In this document: piece by piece, positions 24,566 to 33,072 of the stretch | Position numbering within the stretch: the first letter of the stretch is position 1 | Layout: each line of letters opens with the position of its first letter | NCBI GenBank assembly: GCA_900545715.1 | Contig: URAJ01000020.1 | Location: 1 to 40,217, forward strand | Length of the DNA: 40,217 bases | Origin: an uncultured Opitutales bacterium | GTDB lineage: Bacteria; Verrucomicrobiota; Verrucomicrobiia; Opitutales; Intestinicryptomonadaceae | Direction: 5' to 3' | Notes under the pieces: model-generated | What the model was told of the DNA's origin: nothing | Database searches by the model: none | What the model saw: only the letters and a program-made list of their open reading frames with translations | Position numbers and translations under genes: made by a program

Positions 24566-26242
24566 ATGCAAACAAATAAAAGATACATCCGCAGGCCCGA
24601 TATAGATCTGCCTGACAGGCAGTGGCCGTCAAGGAAAATTACGCGCGCGCCGATATGGTGCAGCGTCGATTTGCGCGACGGGAACCAGGCGCTCGCAATC
24701 CCGATGGGCGTCGATGAAAAACTCCGTTTGTATAAAGAGCTCTTGAAAATCGGCTTCAAGGAGATTGAGGTGGGCTTTCCCTCTGCGAGCGATACCGAAT
24801 ATTCTTTTACGAGAAAGCTAATCGAGGAAAATCTCGTGCCGGACGGCGTGTCATTGCAAGTTCTGACCCAAAGCCGCGAGCATCTGATACGAAAGACGTT
24901 CGAGTCTCTAAAAGGCGCGAAGAGCGCGATAGTGCATCTGTACAACAGCACATCGGCGTTGCAGCGCAAAGTGACGTTTAAAATGTCGCGCGCGGAGATT
25001 ATAGAAATAGCGCGAAACGGCGCGCGCCTCGTGCGCTCTATGGCAGACGAATTGGAGGCCGCGGGAACGCGCGTGCGCATGGAATACTCCCCCGAGAGCT
25101 TCAGCGACACCGAGCTCGATTTTGCGCTCGAAATATGCGAGGCTGTAAAAGAAATATGGAAGCCGACTGTCGATAATAAAATAATAATAAATCTGCCCGA
25201 GACAGTCCAGTACAGCTCCCCGAACATATACGCCGACCAGATAGAATGGATGGACCGCAATATATCTGACCGCGACAAGGTCGAGATAAGCCTGCATACG
25301 CACAACGACCGCGGCACGGGAGTTGCGTCCACCGAATTTGGGATAATGGCCGGCGCCGACAGGGTTGAGGGAACTCTATTCGGAAACGGCGAGCGCACGG
25401 GGAACCTCGACATCGTGACTGTCGCGCTTAACATGTACGCTGAGGGAGTTGACCCCGAGCTGAACTTGGAAAATCTTCCGGAAATAAGGAGGGTGTACGA
25501 AGAATGCACCGGAATGAAAGTGCCGCCCCGCCACCCCTACGCGGGAGATCTCGTGTTTACGGCGTTTAGCGGCTCGCACCAAGACGCAATAAAAAAGGGA
25601 ATGGAGCTGATGCGTTCGGGCGACGACAAGTGGGAAGTTCCGTATCTGCTGATAGACCCGCGCGATATAGGTTGTTCATACGAGGCGATAATCCGCATAA
25701 ACTCCCAGAGCGGAAAGGGCGGAGTTTGCTACATACTCGGCGAGGACTTTGGTTTCGACATTCCAAAGCCCATGATGCAGCAGGTTGGCGATTTCGTAAA
25801 CGGCGAAGCCGACAAGCTCGGAAGGGAGTTGAGGCCCGACGAAATATACTCGATTTTTGCGAAGGAGTTTGTGGGGCGCGAGGCTCCCGTGAAGCTTGAA
25901 TCCTACAAAATGGCGTACGAAGAAGGCGACATAGACGAGCCAAAATCCGTAAAGATTACCGCAAAGCTGCTTGTTTGCGGCGACGAAAAGACAGTTTCTG
26001 CGCGCGGAAACGGCCCGATAAACGCCCTAGTAAACGCTTTCGACAAAAACGGAATGAAAAATTTCAAGGTTGTGGACTACCGTTCGCACGCGATAGGCAA
26101 GGGGTCAGCAACAAACTCTGCAGCTTATGTATGCCTCGAATCTGCGAACGACAAGCGCTTGGTTTGGGGCGTTGGGGTTGACGCAAATATCGAGTCTGCG
26201 GGCTTGAAAGGCCTTGTGTCGGCTTTGAACCGTCTCCAATAG
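24566..26242 (+). CDS. leuA: 2-isopropylmalate synthase
   Basis: Condenses 2-ketoisovalerate with acetyl-CoA, the first step of leucine synthesis. From ATG 24566 it has 558 residues, matching the longer LeuA type. It shows VDLRDGNQAL (34-43) with the metal and catalytic residues, EIEVGFPSAS, LHTHNDRGTG (metal-binding HxH), and a C-terminal regulatory LeuA dimer domain with NGPINALVNAF, where leucine feedback acts. An upstream ATG at 24536 abuts the T-run of the preceding terminator, so 24566, with the weak SD AGAGA, is preferred. No other leu gene is in the window. Confidence 0.95.
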   Translation: MQTNKRYIRRPDIDLPDRQWPSRKITRAPIWCSVDLRDGNQALAIPMGVDEKLRLYKELLKIGFKEIEVGFPSASDTEYSFTRKLIEENLVPDGVSLQVLTQSREHLIRKTFESLKGAKSAIVHLYNSTSALQRKVTFKMSRAEIIEIARNGARLVRSMADELEAAGTRVRMEYSPESFSDTELDFALEICEAVKEIWKPTVDNKIIINLPETVQYSSPNIYADQIEWMDRNISDRDKVEISLHTHNDRGTGVASTEFGIMAGADRVEGTLFGNGERTGNLDIVTVALNMYAEGVDPELNLENLPEIRRVYEECTGMKVPPRHPYAGDLVFTAFSGSHQDAIKKGMELMRSGDDKWEVPYLLIDPRDIGCSYEAIIRINSQSGKGGVCYILGEDFGFDIPKPMMQQVGDFVNGEADKLGRELRPDEIYSIFAKEFVGREAPVKLESYKMAYEEGDIDEPKSVKITAKLLVCGDEKTVSARGNGPINALVNAFDKNGMKNFKVVDYRSHAIGKGSATNSAAYVCLESANDKRLVWGVGVDANIESAGLKGLVSALNRLQ

Positions 26243-26267
26243 CGCACTGGGCTTAATTAATTTGTCA

Positions 26268-26300
26268 GGGCGTTCCGCGCATGTCGGGACGCCTTTTTTT
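26268..26300 (+). terminator. Intrinsic terminator after leuA
   Basis: GGCGTTCC (26269-26276) pairs with GGGACGCC (26286-26293) with one G-U, loop of nine bases, then seven T. Confidence 0.85.
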
Positions 26301-26612
26301 GTGGGAGGGTAATTCCCTCAAATCGGCGCAATTGTATTTTATCTTTTTTTAAGAAACGGAGTTTTGGGCAATAACGTATTGTTTTTCTCAGAAAAGTTTA
26401 ATGGCAATGGCGACGCAAAAATTTTTGCGCGGAGAAATTTTTTTAAGCTGCGTTTTTTTGCAGCCAGCGTGCAATTCATCGATTCAGATAATTATGGATT
26501 ATAAAAAATCGTGGGGCTTGCGATATTTCGGAATGCGGTTTGCGGAAGATTTATTCTGTCAAAAATTAGCTTTTTATTTGCGCTGTGAAAATGTGTTCTG
26601 TATTTTCCAAAT
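26301..26612. other. Intergenic region before the Tat FAD oxidoreductase
   Basis: No gene supported. It holds a perfect 16-base palindrome CGCAAAAATTTTTGCG (26414-26429), a weaker hairpin at 26447-26464 (GCTGC/GCAGC), and the putative promoter of the next gene. Confidence 0.5.
26578..26606 (+). promoter_or_regulatory. Putative promoter of the Tat FAD oxidoreductase gene
   Basis: TTGCGC (26578-26583), a 17-base spacer, TATTTT (26601-26606), six bases before ATG 26613. This is the same leaderless spacing as at the GH16 and PEP-CTERM genes. The -35 matches only at TTG. Confidence 0.35.
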
Positions 26613-27971
26613 ATGTTTCGCAGAGAATTTATAAAGAACGCATTGTCTGTTGCAGGAATAGCCGGGCTTCCGGCGGCGGCGCTTTCGGTGACATCTAAGA
26701 AATCCGGAGAGTTTAAAGAGCCATCAAAATCCATTCCGCTAAATTCAGATTACGACATCATAGTTTGCGGCGGCGGCCCTGCCGGAATCGGGGCTGCGCT
26801 TGCGGCGGCGAGAGCCGGCGCAAAAACACTGATTGTGGAATCGGGAGGGTGCCTCGGCGGGACATGGACGCGCGGCCAGCTCTCTTGGATATTCGACTTT
26901 AAAAAAGGCGGCATCTGCCGCGAGATAATAGAGCGTCTCGATGCCCGCAATGCCCGCCACGGTGGTAACGACAGAGACTTTGTTTACGAGCCGGACGCGA
27001 TGAAAATTGTCCTCGAAGAAATGGCGGTGGAATCAAAAATTGACCTTCTGTATTTTACGAATTGTGTAGCTTCGTACGCCCCAGACGGAAAAATGAAAAC
27101 GCTCGTGACGGAGTCGAAGTCCGGGCGGCAGGCGTGGAATGCAAAAATATTTATAGATTGCACGGGCGACGGCGATGTGTGCGCAAACGCTGGAGCTTCC
27201 TACGATTTCGGAACTGACGGCGACAGAGTTATACAGCCGTGTTCCTTCAATGCGATAATTTGCGTGGAGGACGCCGAAAAGCTCGCCGACAGAATAAGTG
27301 TCTATAAGAAGGACAGCCTCGACGGACATGTAGAATGCACAAAGCGCATATTAAAAGATTTGCTCAACGCTGGCATAGACCCGTCATACCACATGCCAAC
27401 GCTTTTTCATCTCGGCGGAAACATACTGCTGATGATGTTCAACCACCAGTACGGCGTGCATTGCGACAGCGCCCAGGAAATAACCCGCGCGACAGTCGAA
27501 GCGAGGCGCGAAGTTTTCAAAATGGCGGATACGCTCGCGCGGACGGATTCCCCGTGGCGCAATATTCGGGTAATAGCCACATGCGAGCAGATTGGAATGC
27601 GTGAGGGCAGGCGCATAAACGGCCTGTACCGCGTAGAGCGCGCCGACATAGAATCGGGTGCCCGCCACCCCGACGCAGTCACGCGCGTCACATTTTCCGC
27701 GGATATCCACGCTCCCGACAAAGAGTCAAACCGCAACAAGACAATAAGCCATGTAATAGCCAAGCCCTACGACATACCTTTGCGCGCGCTAATCTGCCGA
27801 GATATCGACAACCTCATGATGGCGGGCAGGTGCATAAGCGGCGACAGGATAGCCCACGCGAGTTATCGGGTGACGGGCAATGCCGTTGATATGGGGTTTT
27901 CCGCCGGAAAAGCCGCGGCGAAATTTATATCCGAGGGCAAGACGCCGCACAGCCTTAAAAACGGGGGGTAG
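26613..27971 (+). CDS. Tat-exported FAD-dependent oxidoreductase (FAD_oxidored family)
   Basis: A 452-residue flavoprotein. The N-terminus has a twin-arginine motif RREFIK (3-8) followed by a hydrophobic stretch, predicting export of the folded, FAD-loaded enzyme. The dinucleotide-binding loop GGGPAGIG (53-60) and GGCLGGTWTRGQLSW are characteristic of the FAD_oxidored group, as is the late MMAGRCISGDRIAHASYRVT. Relatives are abundant in Verrucomicrobiota, Planctomycetota and Bacteroidota, often in carbohydrate loci, but few substrates are known. I give no substrate. It is probably monocistronic. Confidence 0.87.
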   Translation: MFRREFIKNALSVAGIAGLPAAALSVTSKKSGEFKEPSKSIPLNSDYDIIVCGGGPAGIGAALAAARAGAKTLIVESGGCLGGTWTRGQLSWIFDFKKGGICREIIERLDARNARHGGNDRDFVYEPDAMKIVLEEMAVESKIDLLYFTNCVASYAPDGKMKTLVTESKSGRQAWNAKIFIDCTGDGDVCANAGASYDFGTDGDRVIQPCSFNAIICVEDAEKLADRISVYKKDSLDGHVECTKRILKDLLNAGIDPSYHMPTLFHLGGNILLMMFNHQYGVHCDSAQEITRATVEARREVFKMADTLARTDSPWRNIRVIATCEQIGMREGRRINGLYRVERADIESGARHPDAVTRVTFSADIHAPDKESNRNKTISHVIAKPYDIPLRALICRDIDNLMMAGRCISGDRIAHASYRVTGNAVDMGFSAGKAAAKFISEGKTPHSLKNGG

Positions 27972-28366
27972 AAATTTTTTTCTTGGTATTCCAATCTAAG
28001 TTTTGCGCCTTAGGTTTGGAAAGTGCAGCGTGCAATAAAGGCGGAGACTATGCATTGGCATAATCTTGCGGAGCGTTGCGTTTATCTATATTCAAAAAGT
28101 TTGAGAATTAAATTTTGGCAAAAAATCCGCGCGCGAAAAATTTTATTCGGCAGAGTGCTTATTAAGGTACAATCGCCGCCTGTAAAATGCGCGGCGCGAA
28201 ACTCGAACCGTCAAATCCCGTTTTGTGTCGGCGCTTTCGTTTAAATGCGAATTTCGGGACGCGGAGTTTTTATTTTTGCTGGGATTTTGACATTTCCGCT
28301 TTTTTTACGCGGGCAGAGCTAATAAAAAAATTTTTAAAATGCGCAGAAATTTTATGCGGATAGAAA
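27972..28366. other. Convergent intergenic region
   Basis: Lies between genes that converge. I see no convincing gene: the 73-codon frame at 28023-28244 has no family features. No strong terminator is visible on either strand. It contains one copy of AAAAATCCGCGCGC (28121-28134). Confidence 0.5.
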
Positions 28367-29350
28367 TTAAAGGCGCGTTGCGCTCATTATCCTAAAAACC
28401 TCGCCCATAAATACCGGTGAGAGCAGCTGGGCGAGTTCGCGCTTCCGCGTGTCGAAGGCGTCCCGGGATTCCGAAAGTGTTCTTATGTAGTCGGTCGATT
28501 TCCCCATAAAAAAATCGCCTTGGGAAACAACCGGGTTGACGCTAAATCCAAACGCTTTTGCGGTGTCGAGCAGAGGCTCGAAGCAGGGAGAGTGCGTTAT
28601 GTCGCGCCCGCCCGCGCGCGAAAAAAGCTCGGTTGAATCTTTGTGGCTTTCGTAGGCGCGTGCCGTGCCTGACGGTATTTCCATAAGCTCCGCGCACGAT
28701 CTAAAATAGTCGGCAAAGATGAGTATCCCGCGCCAGTTTTGGGCGCATATCTTGCCGAACAAATCTATTGCGTCAAACGATATGTCGAGCAAAAATCCCT
28801 CGCGGGCGTTTGGAAAGTATTTTAGAATTGCGGACAATTCGGCGTCCGATGGAGCTTCGAGAGTTTCAACAATCCGCACTTTCCCATTGGGCAATGGTTT
28901 TGCCGATATCATCCGTTTGCGCCATTGCCCATTTAGGAATGCGAATCTCTCGAACGGGCGGGAGTCGAGCAATTCGTTTGAAATTACTATCGCATTCGGC
29001 GGTATTTCTATTTTTTCTCCAATGCGGGCTGTCTTAGAGCCCTCGATTATTTGCGTTTCTGGCTCGGCGCCGATTTCGTAAAACTCAAAACAGTCGGGAT
29101 TTTCTCCGGCGTCCGAAAGCATTTTTTTTGCTGCCGCCAAAATGAGCCCGGAAAAAACCTTTTCTTTCAGTGAGACGGAAGTGTAAAAGTCTGCGCCTTC
29201 GCCGCCGACCCTTTTTTGCGTTTTTCGATAATATCCGAGCAGCGGGTCGAAAAGCGCCGTCCTGACAAATTCCGCCCAGCCGAAAGCGGAGCCGCCGCTG
29301 CGCTCGATTAGCTTTTCCCAGACGAGATTTGAGTCGATTTCAACCGGCAT
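28367..29350 (-). CDS. SAM-dependent methyltransferase, MidA/NDUFAF7 family
   Basis: A 327-residue protein of the family that includes human NDUFAF7, an arginine methyltransferase acting on a complex I subunit. Visible features are FVRTALFDPLLGYYRK near residue 28, the segment DFYTSVSLKEKVFSGLI, and SNELLDSRPFERF, which matches the family's (A/S)NELLDALP block. Some glycine-rich SAM-loop positions are poorly conserved (FYEIGAEPET in place of the usual ELGPGRG), so this is a diverged member. Its substrate here is unknown. The start is one base after the recF stop, so it belongs to the recF transcript. Confidence 0.78.
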   Translation of the reverse strand: MPVEIDSNLVWEKLIERSGGSAFGWAEFVRTALFDPLLGYYRKTQKRVGGEGADFYTSVSLKEKVFSGLILAAAKKMLSDAGENPDCFEFYEIGAEPETQIIEGSKTARIGEKIEIPPNAIVISNELLDSRPFERFAFLNGQWRKRMISAKPLPNGKVRIVETLEAPSDAELSAILKYFPNAREGFLLDISFDAIDLFGKICAQNWRGILIFADYFRSCAELMEIPSGTARAYESHKDSTELFSRAGGRDITHSPCFEPLLDTAKAFGFSVNPVVSQGDFFMGKSTDYIRTLSESRDAFDTRKRELAQLLSPVFMGEVFRIMSATRL

Positions 29351-29351
29351 A

Positions 29352-30428
29352 TTAAAAATACCTCCCGTTTTCTACATTTACGATTTTCCAGGGGGAGCGC
29401 GCGACGCAGTCGGGAGCTTCCGAAGTGGCGGTGGATATCACCTGCGCGCTTGCCGGCACAGCCGCCCAAAATGCGGCGCGGCGCGAGGAATCGAGCTCTC
29501 CAAGAATGTCGTCGCACAGGATTACGGGCTCTATTTTCTTTTCGCGCTTAAATATTTCAAACTGTGCGAGCTTTATCGACAGCGCGGCCGACCTCTGCTG
29601 GCCTTCCGATGCGTACGTTTTTGCGTCGAGCCCGCCTATCGATACGTAAAAATCGTCGCGGTGCGGCCCTTTGCGGGTGACGCGCCTTTCGATGTCTTTG
29701 GGGCGCTCGTCAGAAAAAAGCCTTTCAAATTCCTCGGCGGTTTTCGCTTCCGCCGATGTTTTTAGGGAAATATTGGCGGATTCGCCGTTTTCCCCAGAGA
29801 AGTTTGCGTAGCGTTCCCCCGCGATTTGCGCGACTTGCTCAAGCCTTTGGGAACGTTTTTGCACTATGGTCTCGGCGGCGGCGGCCATTTGTATCTCAAA
29901 CGGAGTATAGAGCGACGGATCCGTTTCGCCGTCCCGAAGGAGCGCGTTCCTGTGACCGACTGCCGAATGGTAGCGCTTGAGCGCCTCAAAATATTCGCGG
30001 TCGATGCCCGATATGAACATGTCGGCGTCTCTGCGCCTGACTTCCGGCGACGAGCGCAATATTTTCATATCTTCCGAAGTCATCGCAAGCGCCGGGAAGC
30101 GCCCTATGAAGTCGCCGAGTTTGGCAACTTGCCCGCCGTCTATAAAAATTTTTCGGGTTTTTGATATTTCGATGAGGATTTCCGTTTCTCCCGCCCCTTC
30201 CACTTCCGCGCCGACAAGCACTGCCGCGTTTTTTTCCCCCTTTTTTACAAGGACTGATATGTCGGAGGTCCTAAACGACCTCGCGGCGGCGAGGAGCCCG
30301 AGCGCTTCAAGCAAATTTGTCTTTCCCTGGGCATTTGCGCCGCATATCCATACAGAGGCGGCGTCCAGCCCGATTTCCGCAAAGCCGACGTTCCTGAAAT
30401 TTTGGAGTCTTGCAAATTTAATCTTCAC
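29352..30428 (-). CDS. recF: DNA replication and repair protein RecF
   Basis: SMC-like ATPase that helps load RecA at gapped DNA with RecO and RecR. With the GTG start at 30428 the protein has 358 residues and begins VKIKFARLQNFRNV, the normal RecF N-terminus. Walker A GANAQGKT lies at 30-37; the signature SEGQQRSAALSIKLAQ and Walker B ILCDDILGELDSSRR follow. A longer frame starting at ATG 30488 adds 20 residues unlike RecF and would overlap the ruvB ATG on the other strand, so I prefer GTG. It is not beside dnaA/dnaN here. A MidA-like gene follows. Confidence 0.93.
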   Translation of the reverse strand: MKIKFARLQNFRNVGFAEIGLDAASVWICGANAQGKTNLLEALGLLAAARSFRTSDISVLVKKGEKNAAVLVGAEVEGAGETEILIEISKTRKIFIDGGQVAKLGDFIGRFPALAMTSEDMKILRSSPEVRRRDADMFISGIDREYFEALKRYHSAVGHRNALLRDGETDPSLYTPFEIQMAAAAETIVQKRSQRLEQVAQIAGERYANFSGENGESANISLKTSAEAKTAEEFERLFSDERPKDIERRVTRKGPHRDDFYVSIGGLDAKTYASEGQQRSAALSIKLAQFEIFKREKKIEPVILCDDILGELDSSRRAAFWAAVPASAQVISTATSEAPDCVARSPWKIVNVENGRYF

Positions 30429-30486
30429 AAAAATAAAAACGGGTATAGCGTCTAATTTAAAAGGAATTTTGTAAAGAATATTGCGC

Positions 30487-31512
30487 ATGGAAAAAGGTAC
30501 GGACTATATTCGGCAGGCACTCGAAAAGCGCGAGGACGACATAGACGCGTCGTTGCGCCCCTCCGGGTTCGATTCGTTTACCGGTCAGCCAAAGACTGTA
30601 GAAAGGCTGAAAGTTATGGTGGGGGCGGCGCGCAGGAGGGGCGATACGCTAAGCCACATACTTCTACACGGGCCTCCGGGGCTCGGAAAGACGACGCTCG
30701 CGTTTATTCTGGCCAACGAGATGGGCGCCCAGATAAGGGTGACTTCCGGACCGGTGATAGAAAAGGCGTCCGACTTGGCTGGCCTGCTCACCAACTTGCA
30801 GGAGGGCGACATACTGTTTATAGATGAAATCCACAGAATATCCCGCACCGTTGAGGAGTTCCTTTACGGGGCGATGGAGGATTTTAGGATAGACATAATG
30901 ATAGACCAGGGGCCGAACGCAAGAAGCGTGCGCCTAAATGTCCCCAAATTTACCCTAATTGGGGCTACAACCCGCACGGGGCTTTTGACGTCGCCCTTGC
31001 GCAGCCGCTTTACGCTTCAAACGAGGCTCGACTACTATTCTCGCGCCGACTTAATGGCGATAGTTGAGCGCACCTGCGGGCTCTTGGACGTGCCAATAGA
31101 CGCGGGCGGCGCCGAAGAGATAGCGCGGCGCGCGCGCGGCACGCCCCGAATCGTAAACAACCTTGTGCGCTTCGTGCGCGACTACGCCCAGGAGCGCTCC
31201 GACGGCAAGATAACGCGCAAATGCGCCGTTGCCGCGCTCGAACTCCTTGAAATCGACTCGAACGGGCTCGATGAAATGGACAAGCGCATGCTGACTGTAA
31301 TGGCGCGCAATTACAACGGCGGTCCAGTCGGAATGGGGACGATAGCAGTCGCCGTAAACGAAGAGGCCGACACTTTGGAGGAAGTCCACGAACCCTATCT
31401 TATTCAGGAGGGATTCATTCGCAGAACACCCCAGGGAAGAGTCATGACAGACAAGGCGTGGCAGGCGATAGGCCTCATTGGCGGCGGCGACAGCCAAGGG
31501 AAGTTGTTTTGA
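30487..31512 (+). CDS. ruvB: Holliday junction branch-migration helicase RuvB
   Basis: AAA+ motor that with RuvA drives branch migration of Holliday junctions. From ATG 30487 it has 341 residues. It shows Walker A GPPGLGKT (62-69), Walker B LFIDEIHR (110-117), the [17 protein letters not shown] sensor region with the arginine finger segment, and a winged-helix C-terminus ([17 protein letters not shown]). A TTG at 30481 in frame is a less likely start. ruvA and ruvC are not adjacent. The next gene overlaps the stop codon, so the two are translationally coupled. Confidence 0.97.
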   Translation: MEKGTDYIRQALEKREDDIDASLRPSGFDSFTGQPKTVERLKVMVGAARRRGDTLSHILLHGPPGLGKTTLAFILANEMGAQIRVTSGPVIEKASDLAGLLTNLQEGDILFIDEIHRISRTVEEFLYGAMEDFRIDIMIDQGPNARSVRLNVPKFTLIGATTRTGLLTSPLRSRFTLQTRLDYYSRADLMAIVERTCGLLDVPIDAGGAEEIARRARGTPRIVNNLVRFVRDYAQERSDGKITRKCAVAALELLEIDSNGLDEMDKRMLTVMARNYNGGPVGMGTIAVAVNEEADTLEEVHEPYLIQEGFIRRTPQGRVMTDKAWQAIGLIGGGDSQGKLF

Positions 31513-32585
31513 TGCCTTTGACGCCTGAGATTGATTTTATCGTCGTGGGGCAGGGCATAGCGGGCTCTTGCCTTGCCTATGAGCTCTTGGAGCGCGGCGC
31601 GCGCACAATAGTGTACGACGACGGCTGGAAGTCGGCAGCATGTACCGTCGCGGCAGGCGTTATAAACCCGATAACGGGCAAGAGGCTCGTAAAAAGCTGG
31701 CGCAGCGCGGTGGCGCACCCGTACGCGCGGGATTTTTATCGGGCGCTCGAAAGGCGGATTGGCGGCGTATTTTTTCACGACAGAAAAATTCTCCAACTGT
31801 GCAAGTCGGCGGAAGAGGCAGAGCTATGGCGAACGCGCGCCCTCGACGCCGAATACGCCGCGTTTATGTCGGAGCCTCCGAAAGGGGAATCGTTCGGAAA
31901 CTTGGACGACTCTTTCGGGGCGCATTTTATAGGCCGCTCCGCGTGGGTCGAGCCGCCCGCCGCAATGGCGGCATTCAGAAAATATTTTGCGGAGCGCGGG
32001 GTTTTGCGGGCAGAATCGTTCGACTTCTCAAAACTCGACGCCCGCGGGCATATTTACGGCGGGGTAAAATACAAAAAAATAATTTTCTGCGAGGGTTGGA
32101 AGGCCGTCAAAAATCCGTATTTTTCCTGGCTTCCGTACCGTCCCGCCAAGGGTGAAATTCTTACGCTTAAATCCGCAGAGGCAATCCCGGAGCACATTGT
32201 CCACAGGGGCGGCTGGATAATGAAAAACGGTGCCGATACATTTAGGCTGGGCTCGACGTGGGACAGGGAAAATCTCGACTGCAATCCAACTCCGGCGGCT
32301 CGGGCGGAGCTTTTAAAAATTTTGGCAAATATGTTTAAGACAGATATAGAGGTTGAAGTTGTCGATTGCAGGGCGGGCGTGAGGCCTTGCACCGCCACTA
32401 CCCGGCCGCATTTGGGCGTCCACCCTACTGAGCCCGACATACTGTCGTTTAACGGATTCGGTTCAAAAGGCTTTGCGCTGTGCCCGTACTTTTCTAAAAA
32501 CTTTGCGGATTGGATTTACGGAAAGTCCGCTTTGGATTCCGAGGCGGATTTGTCGCGCCACATAAGAAAATTCTGGAAGCCATAA
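31512..32585 (+). CDS. DAO-family FAD-dependent oxidoreductase
   Basis: A 357-residue flavoprotein whose ATG (31512-31514) overlaps the ruvB stop. The FAD loop GQGIAGS lies at 13-19, followed by YDDGWKSAACTVAAGVINPITGKR. The C-terminal FNGFGSKGFALCPYFS corresponds to the second FAD contact of D-amino-acid-oxidase-fold proteins. The AGVINPITGKR block resembles the oxidoreductase half of MnmC, which demodifies cmnm5U in tRNA, and also glycine oxidases. No methyltransferase half is present, so the substrate stays open. It was probably placed with ruvB by operon organisation rather than by function. Confidence 0.8.
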   Translation: MPLTPEIDFIVVGQGIAGSCLAYELLERGARTIVYDDGWKSAACTVAAGVINPITGKRLVKSWRSAVAHPYARDFYRALERRIGGVFFHDRKILQLCKSAEEAELWRTRALDAEYAAFMSEPPKGESFGNLDDSFGAHFIGRSAWVEPPAAMAAFRKYFAERGVLRAESFDFSKLDARGHIYGGVKYKKIIFCEGWKAVKNPYFSWLPYRPAKGEILTLKSAEAIPEHIVHRGGWIMKNGADTFRLGSTWDRENLDCNPTPAARAELLKILANMFKTDIEVEVVDCRAGVRPCTATTRPHLGVHPTEPDILSFNGFGSKGFALCPYFSKNFADWIYGKSALDSEADLSRHIRKFWKP

Positions 32586-33072
32586 AACGTATTTAATGGC
32601 GCGCAATATTTTTTATTCCCTATGGCAGGTTTTGGAGGGATAAAAAAAGTAAAATGTGCCGCCGCCAAGCCGGTGGTTTTTTGCCTTTGTAAAAAGCGCA
32701 TTTATTCCGCCGCATACAGCAATATGTTTTTCCGCCTCCTTTTGTAATATCACATATTTTCCATTTCTTGGTAAGCTTCAAGCAATGCTCATTGTACACC
32801 GCGCTATGAAGGCGGTTCGTTTCAAGCGTTTCCGTATCGCCGCATAGTGCAAAGAACGTTTTTCATTCCTAAGCTCGAGACAAAAAATGTTGTTCTTTTA
32901 ACCGCGATATGGGAAGCGTTTTATATTCCGCGCGATGCAGGCAATGCAGTTTATCCGCGTATCTGGGCATACTGTAAAAAACTTTATTTATCCGCAGTGC
33001 GCTATTTTTATGCGCATAAAAAAACCGCGACCGCCGCGGGGCGATTGCGGTTTTTTCTGTTTTTTATTAGGG
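32586..33072. other. Convergent intergenic region
   Basis: No gene I can support; short frames at 32656-33146 have no family features. The only clear element is the terminator hairpin at 33018-33056. Confidence 0.55.
33018..33056 (-). terminator. Terminator downstream of the first GH10 gene
   Basis: AAAACCGC (33021-33028, preceded by three more A) pairs with GCGGTTTT (33047-33054). T-runs flank the stem on both strands, so it may work in both directions. Confidence 0.7.

Noticed and set aside
24517..25509. 330-codon open frame antisense to leuA
   Set aside because: Overlaps leuA entirely; Ser-rich shadow without motifs.
28023..28244. 73-codon frame in the 27972-28366 gap
   Set aside because: No similarity or start signal; composition like spacer DNA.
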